A stretch of 64,000 bases of DNA from Streptomyces peucetius (GTDB taxonomy: Bacteria > Actinomycetota > Actinomycetes > Streptomycetales > Streptomycetaceae), in NCBI RefSeq assembly GCF_025854275.1, contig NZ_CP107567.1, positions 6,572,001 to 6,636,000 of the forward strand. The letters are read 5' to 3'. The number at the start of each line of letters is the position of its first letter. Within the stretch, counting starts at the first letter, position 1. Of this stretch, positions 8,805 through 16,627 are shown piece after piece. The translations under genes and the position numbers were made by a program. Below the pieces are notes generated by a model. That model was not told where the DNA came from. It was given only the letters and a program-made list of their open reading frames with translations, and did no database searches.

Positions 8805-9161
8805 ATGACCGCGGAGTTGCCCGAGTCGCCCATACCCGACGAGGAGTGGGCGAAGTTCCAGCTCGAGAGCGAGGGGCCGGCACGGCTGGCCGCGCCCAAG
8901 GAGCCGTCCGCCCGGGCGCGGATGGTCACGGAGCGACTGCGGCGTGCGGACGAGGAGGCCGCCAGGCAGCAGGGCAGGGTGCGGCGCCTCGCACGCCGGG
9001 GGAAGCCGGTGCAGGCGCAGCCCGACGGGTGGCGGGCCTGGCCCGACCGGCAGGCGCCGAAGCCGCGCGGCAGGGCCCGCGGATTCCTCTGGATCGGTGC
9101 GGCGGTCGTCCTGGTGCTGGTCGCCATGAACCCGGAGCGGTTCTTCGGCTGGCTGGCCTGA
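8805..9161 (+). CDS. Small tail-anchored membrane protein, unknown function
   Basis: A 118-residue protein with a good ribosome site (GAGGGGGAAG before the ATG). Residues 1-90 are charged and helical, with a basic stretch (RRLARRGKPVQAQPDGWRAW). A single hydrophobic segment near residues 93-110 (FLWIGAAVVLVLVAM) is followed by a short tail, so the N-terminal part should face the cytoplasm. The stop codon abuts the stop codon of the convergent phosphatase gene (TGATCA), so the two transcripts must overlap. No family was recognised. Confidence 0.6.
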   Translation: MTAELPESPIPDEEWAKFQLESEGPARLAAPKEPSARARMVTERLRRADEEAARQQGRVRRLARRGKPVQAQPDGWRAWPDRQAPKPRGRARGFLWIGAAVVLVLVAMNPERFFGWLA

Positions 9162-9680
9162 TCAGCTCTCGGGCGGCGGCTCCAGTCCCGACAGCAGTGA
9201 GGCGATGTCCAGCCCGGTCAGCAGATACTGCTCGAACGCCGCGTTGTGCAGCGCCCATGGGGAGCGCCGCAGTCTGACCCGGTCGATGGCACCCTCCGAA
9301 TCGTGGCCCAGTTCGATCAGGGTCTGGGCGGCGACGAGGCCGGCGCGGTTGTAGCCGGAGTAGCAGCGCACCAGGACCCGGCGCCGCGCCCGCACGGCGT
9401 CGGCGGCCGCCGACGCCACCCGGCGCACCCGGTCGATCTCGTCGGCGGTGAGCCAGTCGTCCGGAATGGGAACGACCTGGTGCTCCACACCCGCCGCGGG
9501 GCCGTGCCCCTCGCGTGTGTACAGGCTGATCACGAGGTCGAACTCGTCCGCCACCACCACGTTCCGGTGCCGGCCGCCCGCATCGGACCAGACATGGCCG
9601 CCCACCCACAGGCCCGTGGTGATCTCGTCCCACCGCGACCGCGGCTCGGGCACGTCGCCCTGTCTGCGGCGGGTCCTCAC
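9162..9680 (-). CDS. Dual-specificity/tyrosine phosphatase-like protein (CX5R)
   Basis: I take GTG at 9680 as the start because GTGA overlaps the upstream stop by 4 bp; this gives 172 residues. The P-loop VLVRCYSGYNRAGLV holds the CX5R signature (Cys106, Arg112). The usual His before Cys is Arg, which may raise the thiol pKa, and the residue after the Arg is Ala instead of Ser/Thr. Upstream, a TTGLWVGGHVW opening and an Asp-containing loop (PIPDDWLT, a possible general acid) fit small bacterial dual-specificity phosphatases. The protein is cytoplasmic, translationally coupled to the TPR-like gene and convergent with the small membrane protein gene. Confidence 0.7.
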   Translation of the reverse strand: MRTRRRQGDVPEPRSRWDEITTGLWVGGHVWSDAGGRHRNVVVADEFDLVISLYTREGHGPAAGVEHQVVPIPDDWLTADEIDRVRRVASAAADAVRARRRVLVRCYSGYNRAGLVAAQTLIELGHDSEGAIDRVRLRRSPWALHNAAFEQYLLTGLDIASLLSGLEPPPES

Positions 9681-10489
9681 TGGCCGGCGGGCTCGGGCTC
9701 GGCCATGGACCCCTGCGGCGGTACGAGGGGGGACAGTTGCGCTCCCAGCCACACCGGGACGCCGCCCAGCAGACGGAACAACCGGTACGCCTCCGCACGC
9801 AGACGGGTCGCCTCCGGTTCCGGTTCACAGTCCGCGAGACCGGCCAGGGCCGGTGCCGTACCGATCAGATAGCCCAGTTCCTCGCGGATGCGCAGGCATT
9901 CGGAGAAACCCTCCCGTGCCTTCGCCGACTCGCCGTCGCGCAGGGCGAGTCCGGCCAGCTGCTGCCAGGTGAACGACAGCAGCAGCGGGTCGTCCTGCGC
10001 CTGCGCGCCCGCGTGCGCCCGCTGGAAGGCGGCGAGCGCCGCCTGCGGGGAGTCCGCGATGTGCTCGGCGACCAGGCCGCGCCGGAAGTCCAGCAGCGGA
10101 CGCCTCGGCGACGAGGGGGCGAGCAGCGCCGTCGCCCTGCCGAGCGCGGACCGTGCCTCGTCGGCCCGGTCCCGTACCCCGAGGCGGGTCGCCGCGTAGG
10201 CCAGCCGGCCGCGCTCGCTCGCCGCGCCGCCGCGTTCCTCGTCGTCGCGGGCGACGGCCTCCGCGTTCCGCAGCGCGTCCTCCGCCTCCGCCCAGCCGTC
10301 GCAGGTGAACAGACAGCGCTCGACCAGCAGTCCCGCCCTCTCCAGCGCCGCCGCGGGCTCCGCGGCACGGGGCGCGAGAAGGGCCGCCGCATCGGTCCAA
10401 CAGCCGCGCGAACGCAGCCGCCATACCGCGGTCTGGAGTGGATCGTCACCTGCTGTGGTTCCGGAACCAGACATGGCGGTATGCGCCAC
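9677..10489 (-). CDS. TPR-like helical repeat protein
   Basis: A GTG at 10489 lies 4 nt after GGGGAGG and gives 270 residues; an ATG five codons later is less well placed. The whole protein is alpha-helical with Ala/Leu-rich helix pairs of about 34-40 residues (AEDALRNAEAVARDDEERGGAASERGR, ALAAFQRAHAGAQAQDD, AKAREGFSECLRIREELG), typical of tetratricopeptide arrays. Such proteins usually act as protein-protein adaptors. Its 4-bp stop/start overlap with the phosphatase gene suggests that the two products work together, perhaps with this protein presenting a substrate. Confidence 0.6.
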   Translation of the reverse strand: MAHTAMSGSGTTAGDDPLQTAVWRLRSRGCWTDAAALLAPRAAEPAAALERAGLLVERCLFTCDGWAEAEDALRNAEAVARDDEERGGAASERGRLAYAATRLGVRDRADEARSALGRATALLAPSSPRRPLLDFRRGLVAEHIADSPQAALAAFQRAHAGAQAQDDPLLLSFTWQQLAGLALRDGESAKAREGFSECLRIREELGYLIGTAPALAGLADCEPEPEATRLRAEAYRLFRLLGGVPVWLGAQLSPLVPPQGSMAEPEPAGQ

Positions 10490-10590
10490 TTGCCCTCCCC
10501 GAGCACGCCATTGAGCTGTTGGGTCAGACCGCATCTCAGCACGGATCGGCACGCCTGGCCAAGAGGTCAGGTGAATCAATTCACAATCTT

Positions 10591-11859
10591 TCAGCGGCCC
10601 ACCGGGTCGCCGTGGGCGCCGTCGCCGGGGCACACCAGGGCGAGATGACCCCCGTCGTTGAGCGGTGTGGGCACCTTCAGGGTCGTGACCGGCGCGGATC
10701 CGCCGGCTGCCGCGTCGGCGTCAACCAGATGGATCTCGCCATGACCCCCACGGGTGACCGCGACAAGGGGCGAGCCGGGTGACGCGGCGATCGCCCGGCG
10801 CTGCACCCCGTCCCACGGTGTGCCGCCGGGCCTGGGTGCCCCGTCCATCGCGGGCAGCGGCAGCCGGGCCGTGACGTGCGGGTCGCCCGTGCCGGTGCGC
10901 AGCAGGACCAGTTCGTCGCCGTCCGGGTGCACCCGGGCGAACGCGGTGTGGCGCGCGGCGAGGGCGAGGCGGAAGACCAGGCCGGGGCCGAGCGGGAGCC
11001 GCCCGGTGCGGCCCGAGTCGAGGTCGTGCCACCACGCGTCGTTGGTCCACTCCGGCCAGCGGGCGGGCTCCGCCGGCCCGCCGCGTACGCACGACCAAAG
11101 CGTCCGGCGCGCCGGGTCGAGACGCAGGTAGTAGCCCCGCCCGTCGCCGGCCCACGACAGTGGTTCCTCCGCGACCAGGAGGCCGCCGCCGTCGAGCCGG
11201 GCGCGCCGGACGCCCGAGCCGGTGGCCGCGAACAGCCGCCCGGTGAGCGGGTCGTGGGCGTCGCCGTGCCCGTCGTCGTCGGCGAGCGGCAGCTCGGCCG
11301 CGGGTTCCGCGGGCGGGCAGGCGGGCGCGGCGGTCATCAGGCCGGCATGCCGGTAGGCCGTGAGCGACCCCGGTTCGCGATGGCGCAGGACGACCAGCGC
11401 GTCGTCCGGTCCGTCGCCGCCGAGGACGGTGACGCCCGGCTCGCCGGTACGGGTGCGGACCCTGACCGAGCGCGGTCCGCCCGCTGCCTTGAGGTCCACG
11501 GCGGTCAACAGGTCGCTCCACGGTTCCCAGTTGCGGCCCAGCCCGGTGGTGACGGCCAGCAGCCGCCCCGCCGGATCGGCCGCCAGGTGCTCGGCCGGGA
11601 CGGCGACCGGCACCGCCGCCTCCACGAGGGGCCGGCCGGCGCCGGGGCCGTAGGGGTCGAGGACCACGAGCTCGCCCGCGAGGTCGTCGACGAAGGCGGT
11701 GCGGTCACCGGGCAGGGCGAGGAATCCGGCGTGCTCGGCGAGGTGGCGCCCCTCGACGCGGCCGGTCTCACGGCCGCCCGGCAGCTCCAACACGTGGACG
11801 ACACCCGCCACTTGGTCGGCGACGAGGAGGCGTGGCGGTGGGGCGGGGTGCTGGGGCAC
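10591..11859 (-). CDS. Beta-propeller protein divergent from the metal importer, probably co-regulated
   Basis: A 422-residue protein starting with GTG at 11859, 5 nt downstream of GGAGA. Repeats such as LLVADQVAGVVHVLELPGGRETGRV, ELVVLDPYGPGAG and AVTRGGHGEIHLVDAD indicate a seven-bladed propeller similar to quinoprotein or YVTN families. There is no signal peptide or lipobox. Its start lies 42 bp from the 15-bp Fur-family-like box at 11902, on the opposite side from the importer operon, so metal status may control both. Possible roles are a metal or metallophore-binding protein or an intracellular scaffold. The His and Asp residues in ADDDGHGDAHD, mid-protein, could bind metal, but this is inference. 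Confidence 0.55.
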   Translation of the reverse strand: MPQHPAPPPRLLVADQVAGVVHVLELPGGRETGRVEGRHLAEHAGFLALPGDRTAFVDDLAGELVVLDPYGPGAGRPLVEAAVPVAVPAEHLAADPAGRLLAVTTGLGRNWEPWSDLLTAVDLKAAGGPRSVRVRTRTGEPGVTVLGGDGPDDALVVLRHREPGSLTAYRHAGLMTAAPACPPAEPAAELPLADDDGHGDAHDPLTGRLFAATGSGVRRARLDGGGLLVAEEPLSWAGDGRGYYLRLDPARRTLWSCVRGGPAEPARWPEWTNDAWWHDLDSGRTGRLPLGPGLVFRLALAARHTAFARVHPDGDELVLLRTGTGDPHVTARLPLPAMDGAPRPGGTPWDGVQRRAIAASPGSPLVAVTRGGHGEIHLVDADAAAGGSAPVTTLKVPTPLNDGGHLALVCPGDGAHGDPVGR

Positions 11860-11901
11860 GGCGGTCTCCGGAAGGTGGGGGCGATGGGCAAGAAGGCTTG
11901 T

Positions 11902-11916
11902 TGGTAATGATTATCA
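11902..11916. promoter_or_regulatory. Fur-family (Zur-like) 7-1-7 operator between the propeller gene and importer operon
   Basis: TGGTAATGATTATCA is a 15-bp hyphenated palindrome with one mismatched pair. It agrees at 12 of 15 positions with the TGAAAATGATTTTCA-type sequence bound by actinobacterial Zur and related Fur proteins. A weak candidate promoter for the importer (TTGTTG at 11898 and AACAAT at 11922, 18-bp spacing) would place the box in the spacer. Which metal is sensed cannot be proven from sequence; a DtxR-type iron box would look different. Confidence 0.6.
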
Positions 11917-11960
11917 TGTAGAACAATCAGGTCGGAGTCCTGGGCAGGGCCCCGGCCGGA

Positions 11961-12014
11961 ACCAGCCGAACCAGCCGAACCAGCCGAACCAGCCGAACCA
12001 GCCGAACCAGCCGA
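11961..12014 (+). repeat. Six perfect tandem copies of a 9-bp unit in the importer 5' leader
   Basis: The unit ACCAGCCGA is repeated six times without error and followed by a partial ACCGAA. It ends 15 nt before the start codon of the binding-protein gene and just upstream of its ribosome site (AAAGAG). Such arrays change copy number by slippage, which here would alter leader length without touching the reading frame. Confidence 0.9.
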
Positions 12015-12029
12015 ACCGAAAGAGATGCG

Positions 12030-13010
12030 ATGTCGCGCAGAGCGCTGAGGACCGTCCGCCGCTGGGCGGCCGCCGCCGTCATGGGAACCCTGCTGGCCGG
12101 ATGCGGCACACCCGCGGACGACCCGGAGGACAAACCGGCCGCCGCCGGACCGAAGGTCGACGTACGGGTCGAACCCATCACCGCCGCACGGAAGATCACC
12201 GACGCCGCGGGCGTCACCGTGGAGACTGCCGCACCGCCCCGGAGGGTCGTCTGCCTGGTCGCCCTCTGCGACGACATGCTCGCCGAACTCGGCATGACAC
12301 CCGTCGCCACCAACTCGGGACTGCTCGCCCACCCCGGCTTCCTCGGCAAGGAGAAGGCCGCGAAGATCCCCGTCGTACCCGGCGGGTTCCTCAGCCCCGA
12401 GGCGGAGGCGATCCTCTCGCACGAGCCGGACCTCGTCATCGGCCTCGAGGACACCCACGGCAAGCTCGCTCCCGCACTGAAGGGCGCCACCGTCTTCTGG
12501 CCGGTGCAGCCCGAGAAGTGGCAGGACAGCGTAGGTTATCTGCGCGACCTCGCCGCGCTCACCGGCCGTACACAGCAGGGCGAGAAGGCGGAACGGGGCT
12601 TCCGGCAGAAGCTCGCGGACGCCGAGACCCGACCGAGCGACCTCACCTCCCTGATCATCTTCGGCAGCGACGAGAACTTCGGCGTCGCCACCCCCGGCAA
12701 CGACGTCGCCGCCGGCCTCCTGCCGAAGCTCTCCCGCTACCCCTGGAAGAGCCGCGGCGTCGAAGGCACGTACAGCATGGAGGAGATCCTGGCGCGCGAC
12801 GTCGACGTGCTCTTCGTGGAGACCCTGTCCTTCGGCGGACCCTCGGACGGCAAACTGTCCGACAAGCTCGCCGAGAACCCCCTCTGGTCGCAGATCCCCG
12901 CCGTGAAGAACGGCAAGGTGTACGAGGTCGACTCCGAGGTGTGGGCCAAGGGACGCGGCACCCGGTCCCTGTCCCTCGTTCTCGACGAGGCCACGGCCAA
13001 GCTCAAGTGA
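12030..13010 (+). CDS. FecB/BtuF-type substrate-binding lipoprotein for a metal chelate
   Basis: A 326-residue protein starting with ATG at 12030, 5 nt after AAAGAG. A lipoprotein signal with twin-Arg-like residues and the lipobox LLAGC (Cys25) anchors it on the outer face of the membrane. The rest has the class III binding-protein layout: RRVVCLVALCDDMLAELGMTPVATNS, HEPDLVIGLED, and a long linker helix before IIFGSDENFGVATPG and DVDVLFVET. Class III proteins bind siderophores, haem, cobalamin or metal complexes. The first gene of an importer operon coupled by GTGA/ATGA overlaps to two permeases; a Fur-family-like box lies about 115 bp upstream. Confidence 0.8.
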   Translation: MSRRALRTVRRWAAAAVMGTLLAGCGTPADDPEDKPAAAGPKVDVRVEPITAARKITDAAGVTVETAAPPRRVVCLVALCDDMLAELGMTPVATNSGLLAHPGFLGKEKAAKIPVVPGGFLSPEAEAILSHEPDLVIGLEDTHGKLAPALKGATVFWPVQPEKWQDSVGYLRDLAALTGRTQQGEKAERGFRQKLADAETRPSDLTSLIIFGSDENFGVATPGNDVAAGLLPKLSRYPWKSRGVEGTYSMEEILARDVDVLFVETLSFGGPSDGKLSDKLAENPLWSQIPAVKNGKVYEVDSEVWAKGRGTRSLSLVLDEATAKLK

Positions 13011-13999
13011 CCCGCCGGCAAACGGGGGTGAACCGCCGACTCGCCGCCGCAGGCGGGCTGCTGGGCGCGGTGGCGCTGTGCGCCCTGTGCTTCGGCACAC
13101 CGTACGTACCGCCGCTCGGACTTCCCGCCGCCGTCGGCGGCGACGGACTCGCCGGCCTCGTCGTCACCGAACTGCGGCTGCCCCGGCTCGTCCTGGCGCT
13201 GGTCGCGGGCGCCTGCCTGGGCGCTGCCGGACTGGTGCTCCAGGAGGCGCTGCGCAATCCGCTCGCCGTCCCCGAGATGCTCGGCGTCTCCTCCGGCGCC
13301 GCGCTCGGCGTCGCGGCGCCACTCGTCCTCGCCGTGTCCGTACCGCTCGCCGTGCAGCCGCTGCTCGCCCTCGGCGGAGCCGCCGCCGGCGGCCTGCTGA
13401 CCCTGCTCGCCGCCGGGTTCGGGCGCAGCCCGACCGCCGTGCTGCTCACCGGCGCCGCGGTCGCCGCCGCACTGCAGGCGGCCCTCCTCGTCCTCATGGT
13501 GCTCGCCGACCAGCTCGACCTTCAGCTCATCTACCGCTATCTGCTGGGCAGTCTGTCCGCCCGCACCTGGCAGGACCTCTCCGGGCTCTGGCCGTGGCTC
13601 GCGGCCGCCCTTCCCGCGCTGGTGCTGTGCGCGCCGGTGCTGTCCGTGCTGCGGCTCGGCGACGACGACGCTCAGGCCCTCGGCGTCCGGGTGCGCCGCG
13701 CGCGGCTCGCCGCGCTCGCGATCTCCGTCGTCCTCATCGCGCCGGTCGTCGCGGTGTGCGGGCCGGTCGCCTGGGTCGGCTTCCTCGCACCCCACCTCGC
13801 CCGGCGGCTGAGCCCGCGGGCCGACGCGGTGCGATGGCTGCCGTGGTCGGCGGTGTGGGGTGCCCTGGTCGTGGCCTGCGCGGACCTCCCCGCCCGGCTC
13901 GCGCTGGCGCCCGTCGAGACACCGGTGGGCGCCTGGACGGCGCTGCTCGGCGTACCGGCGGGGGTCGCCCTCATGAGAAGAAGGGCGGCAGCGGCATGA
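13007..13999 (+). CDS. FecCD-family ABC importer permease (first subunit)
   Basis: The GTG at 13007 overlaps the preceding stop (GTGA) and gives 330 residues with 8-10 hydrophobic segments. Diagnostic FecCD motifs are present: LRLPRLVLALVAGACLGAAGLVLQEALRNPLAVPEMLGVSSGA near the N-terminus and GPVAWVGFLAPHLARRL near residue 265, the loop that contacts the ATPase. It forms a heterodimeric channel with the next gene product and imports the chelate delivered by the lipoprotein. It differs clearly in sequence from its neighbour, so the pair is not a recent duplication. Confidence 0.85.
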   Translation: MTRRQTGVNRRLAAAGGLLGAVALCALCFGTPYVPPLGLPAAVGGDGLAGLVVTELRLPRLVLALVAGACLGAAGLVLQEALRNPLAVPEMLGVSSGAALGVAAPLVLAVSVPLAVQPLLALGGAAAGGLLTLLAAGFGRSPTAVLLTGAAVAAALQAALLVLMVLADQLDLQLIYRYLLGSLSARTWQDLSGLWPWLAAALPALVLCAPVLSVLRLGDDDAQALGVRVRRARLAALAISVVLIAPVVAVCGPVAWVGFLAPHLARRLSPRADAVRWLPWSAVWGALVVACADLPARLALAPVETPVGAWTALLGVPAGVALMRRRAAAA

Positions 14000-15033
14000 G
14001 AGCCGTCATGACCCTCCCCGTACGGCGGTGGGCGCTTCCCCTGACCGCGCTGCTCGTCGTCGCCGTCGGCTGCGCCGACCTGGTGGCCGGGCGGGCACTG
14101 GGCACGGCCGACGTGTGGCAGGTCCTCGGCGGCGCCGGTGACCCGGCCGCGCGCCACATCGTGCTCCAGCTCCGGCTGCCCAGGGCACTGGTCGCACTCG
14201 TCGCCGGCGCGAGCCTCGGACTCGCGGGCATGGTCCTGCAGTCCGCCCTGCGCAACCCGCTCGCCGGACCCGAGGTCACCGGCGTCACCCCGGGCGCGGT
14301 GCTCGGCGCCGTGGCCGCCACCGGTCTCGGGATCGCGGGATGGCGGTCGCCGACGGCCGTGGTCGTCGCGGCGTGCGTCGGCGGGTTCGCGGGGGCGGGG
14401 CTGCTGTGGCTGCTGACCGGCCGCGAGAAACACGATCCCGCGCAGACGGCCGTGCACGGGGTGCTCGTGTCGGCGGTCCTGTCCGGGCTCACGGCGATGG
14501 TGCTGCTCGTCGCGCCCGGCGAACTCGGCAGCGTGGTGCAGTGGCTGGTCGGCTCCACGGAGGGGCGGGTGTGGCAGCACTGGGTGCTGCTGTGGCCCTG
14601 GGCGGCGGTGTGGGCCGTGGCGGCGTACGCGCTGGCCGCGCCGCTCACGCTGCTGCGCTGCGGTGACGAACAGGCCGCCGCGGCCGGTCTCGGCACCGGC
14701 CGCGCCCGCGTCGCCGCGCTCGTCTGCGCCGTCGCCCTGACGGCCGGGGCGGTCTCGGCGGTCGGCGCGCTGGGCTTCGTCGGACTGCTCGTCCCCCACC
14801 TCGCGTTCGCCGTCTTCGGCGCGGACCTCCGCCGCGCCCTGCCCGGCGCGGCGCTCCTCGGCGCGGCGGTCGTGACGGGCGCCGACGCGGGCGCGCAGTG
14901 GCTTTCGCGGGCGCTGGCCGGTGCGCTGGACATGGACCGGCTGTCCGTCCCGACGGGCGCGCTGACGACGTGCGTCGGAGCGGCGCTGCTGCTCGGGGTG
15001 GCGCGGCGCGCGGGGGCGGGGGCGGGGGAGTGA
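13996..15033 (+). CDS. FecCD-family ABC importer permease (second subunit)
   Basis: A 345-residue polytopic membrane protein whose ATG overlaps the previous stop (ATGA). The FecCD signature LQLRLPRALVALVAGASLGLAGMVLQSALRNPLAGPEVTGVTPGA and the coupling loop GALGFVGLLVPHLAFAVFG are both intact. It pairs with the product of 13007-13999. Its cognate ATPase gene is not adjacent: a 650-bp repeat-rich region intervenes before 15681, so the ATPase may be transcribed by read-through or separately. Confidence 0.85.
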   Translation: MRAVMTLPVRRWALPLTALLVVAVGCADLVAGRALGTADVWQVLGGAGDPAARHIVLQLRLPRALVALVAGASLGLAGMVLQSALRNPLAGPEVTGVTPGAVLGAVAATGLGIAGWRSPTAVVVAACVGGFAGAGLLWLLTGREKHDPAQTAVHGVLVSAVLSGLTAMVLLVAPGELGSVVQWLVGSTEGRVWQHWVLLWPWAAVWAVAAYALAAPLTLLRCGDEQAAAAGLGTGRARVAALVCAVALTAGAVSAVGALGFVGLLVPHLAFAVFGADLRRALPGAALLGAAVVTGADAGAQWLSRALAGALDMDRLSVPTGALTTCVGAALLLGVARRAGAGAGE

Positions 15034-15680
15034 CGGTGGGGTGGGCGGGTGCGGGCGGGGTCCGCTGCGCGGGGCCTGTCCCCCCTCCCCGCCCCTTCCC
15101 GAAACCGGGGCTCCGCACCGGGGCTCTGCCCCCGGGACCCACCGGGGATCCGCCCCCGGGTTCCGCACCCGGGCTCCGCCCCCAGGCCCCACCGGGGAGC
15201 CGCACCGGGGCTCCGCCCCCAGGCCCCACCGGGGAGCCGCACCGGGGCTCCGCCCCGGGCCCCACTGGGGATCCGCCCCCGGGCTTTGCCCCGGGCCCCA
15301 CTGGGGATCCGCCCCCGGGCTTTGCCCCGGGCCCCACTGGGGATCCGCCCGGGCCCCCGGTACCGCGCTTCGCGCGGTGGCCTCAAACGCCGGCCGGGCT
15401 TGGTATGCCGCGCAGCGGCACACCAGCCCCGGCGGGCGGGACCGGCATGTTCCAGCCTCGCCGGCGTTTGAGACGCGGGGTTCGGGGCGGAGCCCCGACG
15501 GGACCGGCAAGTACCAGCCCTGCCGGCGTTTGAGGCGCGGGGGGCCGGGGGCGGAGCCTCCGGTTACGGGAAGGGGCGGGGTGGGGGACAGGCCCGCCGC
15601 AGGCGGTCACCGGCCCGCGACGCCGGGCCCGACACGTACGCAATCGGCGGCCCCTGGGCCGCCCCGTCGAGAGGACGCGC
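15034..15680. repeat. GC-rich intergenic repeat element A with inverted ends and 36-bp tandem repeats
   Basis: No credible gene lies here. The element is bounded by complementary arms CCCCGCCCCTTCCCG (15087-15101) and its reverse complement (15567-15581), each extended by G/C runs. Inside are degenerate CCGGGGCTCCGCCCC units, three near-identical 36-bp tandem copies starting at 15261, 15297 and 15333, and opposed copies of the CTCAAACGCCGG motif (15382 region; reverse form near 15465 and 15525) common between Streptomyces genes. A related element occurs at 25291-26109. It separates the second permease gene from the ATPase gene and may terminate or attenuate transcription. Confidence 0.8.
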
Positions 15681-16544
15681 ATGACTACAGCCACCACCCC
15701 GAGCGCCGCCGGCGCCGCCGCCGAGAACGCCGCGCGGGCCGGGACGTTGCGGGCGGAAGGAGTTCGGTTCGGGTACGGCGGGCGGGAGGTGCTCGCGGGG
15801 GTCGATCTCGACGTCGGCGCGGGCGAGTGCGTCGCGCTCGTCGGGCTCAACGGCTGCGGCAAGAGCACCCTGTTGCGGCTCTGCGCCGGGCTGCTGAGGC
15901 CCGCCGCGGGCCGGGTGAGCCTCGGCGGGGACGATCTCGCCCGGCTCTCCCGCAGGTCCACGGCCCGCCGCGTCGCCCTGCTGCACCAGTCGGCCCCGGC
16001 CGTCCCCGGCATGACGGTGCGGCAGCTGGTGCGCCAGGGGCGCTACGCGGCGCGCGGCCCGCTCGGCATGCTGCGGGACGGTGACGACGCCGTCTGTTCG
16101 CGGGCCATGGCCGACGTGGGCGTCGCCCCGTGGGCCGACCGTCCTGTCGACTCCCTCTCCGGCGGCGAGCGGCAGCGCGTGCGGCTCGCCATGGCCCTCG
16201 CGCAGGACACCCGCGTACTGCTGCTCGACGAGCCGACGACCTATCTCGACCTGCGCCACCAGCTCGAGGTCATGCAGACGGTGGTCCGGCTCCGTGAGGA
16301 GCGCGGCCTGACCGTGGTCATGGTGCTGCACGACCTCGGGCACGCGGCCCGGTTCGCCGACCGGATCGTGGCGCTGCGCGCGGGCAGGGTGGCCGCCGAC
16401 GGGCCGCCCGCCGAGGTGGTCACGCCTGTTCTGCTCGCCGAAGTCCTTGGTGTGGCAGGGCGGGTGGGGCTCGATCCGGAGGGCGGGTGGCCGGTGTGTT
16501 ACCCGGATCACCCTCTGCCGGTCACCGAACCTCTTGCGAAATGA
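15681..16544 (+). CDS. FecE/BtuD-type ABC importer ATPase
   Basis: A 287-residue protein beginning with ATG at 15681 after GAGAGGACGCGC. Walker A (GLNGCGKST, residues 55-63), Q-loop (LLHQSAP), signature LSGGERQR, Walker B (VLLLDEPTTYLD) and switch His (VLHDLGHAARF) are complete, and the spacing is that of siderophore and B12 importer ATPases. It should power the FecCD pair encoded upstream. Its last codons overlap the Fur-family-like box at 16542 that controls the RiPP promoter, which ties the importer and the peptide operon together physically. Confidence 0.85.
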   Translation: MTTATTPSAAGAAAENAARAGTLRAEGVRFGYGGREVLAGVDLDVGAGECVALVGLNGCGKSTLLRLCAGLLRPAAGRVSLGGDDLARLSRRSTARRVALLHQSAPAVPGMTVRQLVRQGRYAARGPLGMLRDGDDAVCSRAMADVGVAPWADRPVDSLSGGERQRVRLAMALAQDTRVLLLDEPTTYLDLRHQLEVMQTVVRLREERGLTVVMVLHDLGHAARFADRIVALRAGRVAADGPPAEVVTPVLLAEVLGVAGRVGLDPEGGWPVCYPDHPLPVTEPLAK

Positions 16545-16563
16545 AAATCATATTCATTAGTGT
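16534..16563 (+). promoter_or_regulatory. Promoter of the RiPP operon
   Basis: TTGCGA (16534-16539) and TAGTGT (16558-16563) are separated by exactly 18 bp, a good match to the Streptomyces housekeeping consensus TTGACR/TAnnnT. The predicted transcription start near 16569-16570 falls at the foot of a 5' hairpin. The -35 lies inside the end of the ATPase gene, and the operator at 16542-16556 fills the spacer. Confidence 0.65.
16542..16556. promoter_or_regulatory. Fur-family (Zur-like) operator inside the RiPP promoter
   Basis: TGAAAATCATATTCA is a 7-1-7 palindrome with one mismatched pair. Ignoring the central base it matches the TGAAAATGATTTTCA-type Zur box at 13 of 14 positions. Lying between -35 and -10, it would block RNA polymerase when the metal-loaded repressor binds, so the operon should be on under metal starvation. 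AT-rich sequence of this kind stands out in such GC-rich DNA. Confidence 0.7.
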
Positions 16564-16568
16564 TCGGT

Positions 16569-16593
16569 GTGCCGCCGGCCGGTCCGGCGGCAC
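16569..16593 (+). other. 5' leader hairpin of the RiPP transcript
   Basis: GTGCCGCCGG pairs perfectly with CCGGCGGCAC around a 5-nt loop, right at the predicted 5' end of the mRNA and 34 nt before the precursor start codon. A 5'-terminal stem can stabilise mRNA. It is too far from the ribosome site to hide it. Confidence 0.55.
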
Positions 16594-16627
16594 AGTCCGC
16601 AACACCCGACGAATGGAGAGCCAACTC

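Noticed and set aside
11902..11916. DtxR/IdeR-type iron box
   Set aside because: The expected TTAGGTTAG-CTAACCTAA pattern is absent; the 7-1-7 TGA/TCA layout fits Fur-family proteins better.
11881..12029. Cobalamin riboswitch before the binding-protein gene
   Set aside because: The leader lacks the conserved B12-box segments and is filled by the 9-bp tandem array; FecB/BtuF type alone does not imply cobalamin.
15110..15370. Regular repeats considered as a CRISPR array
   Set aside because: The 36-bp units are contiguous without unique spacers, are GC-rich and self-complementary, and no cas genes are near.
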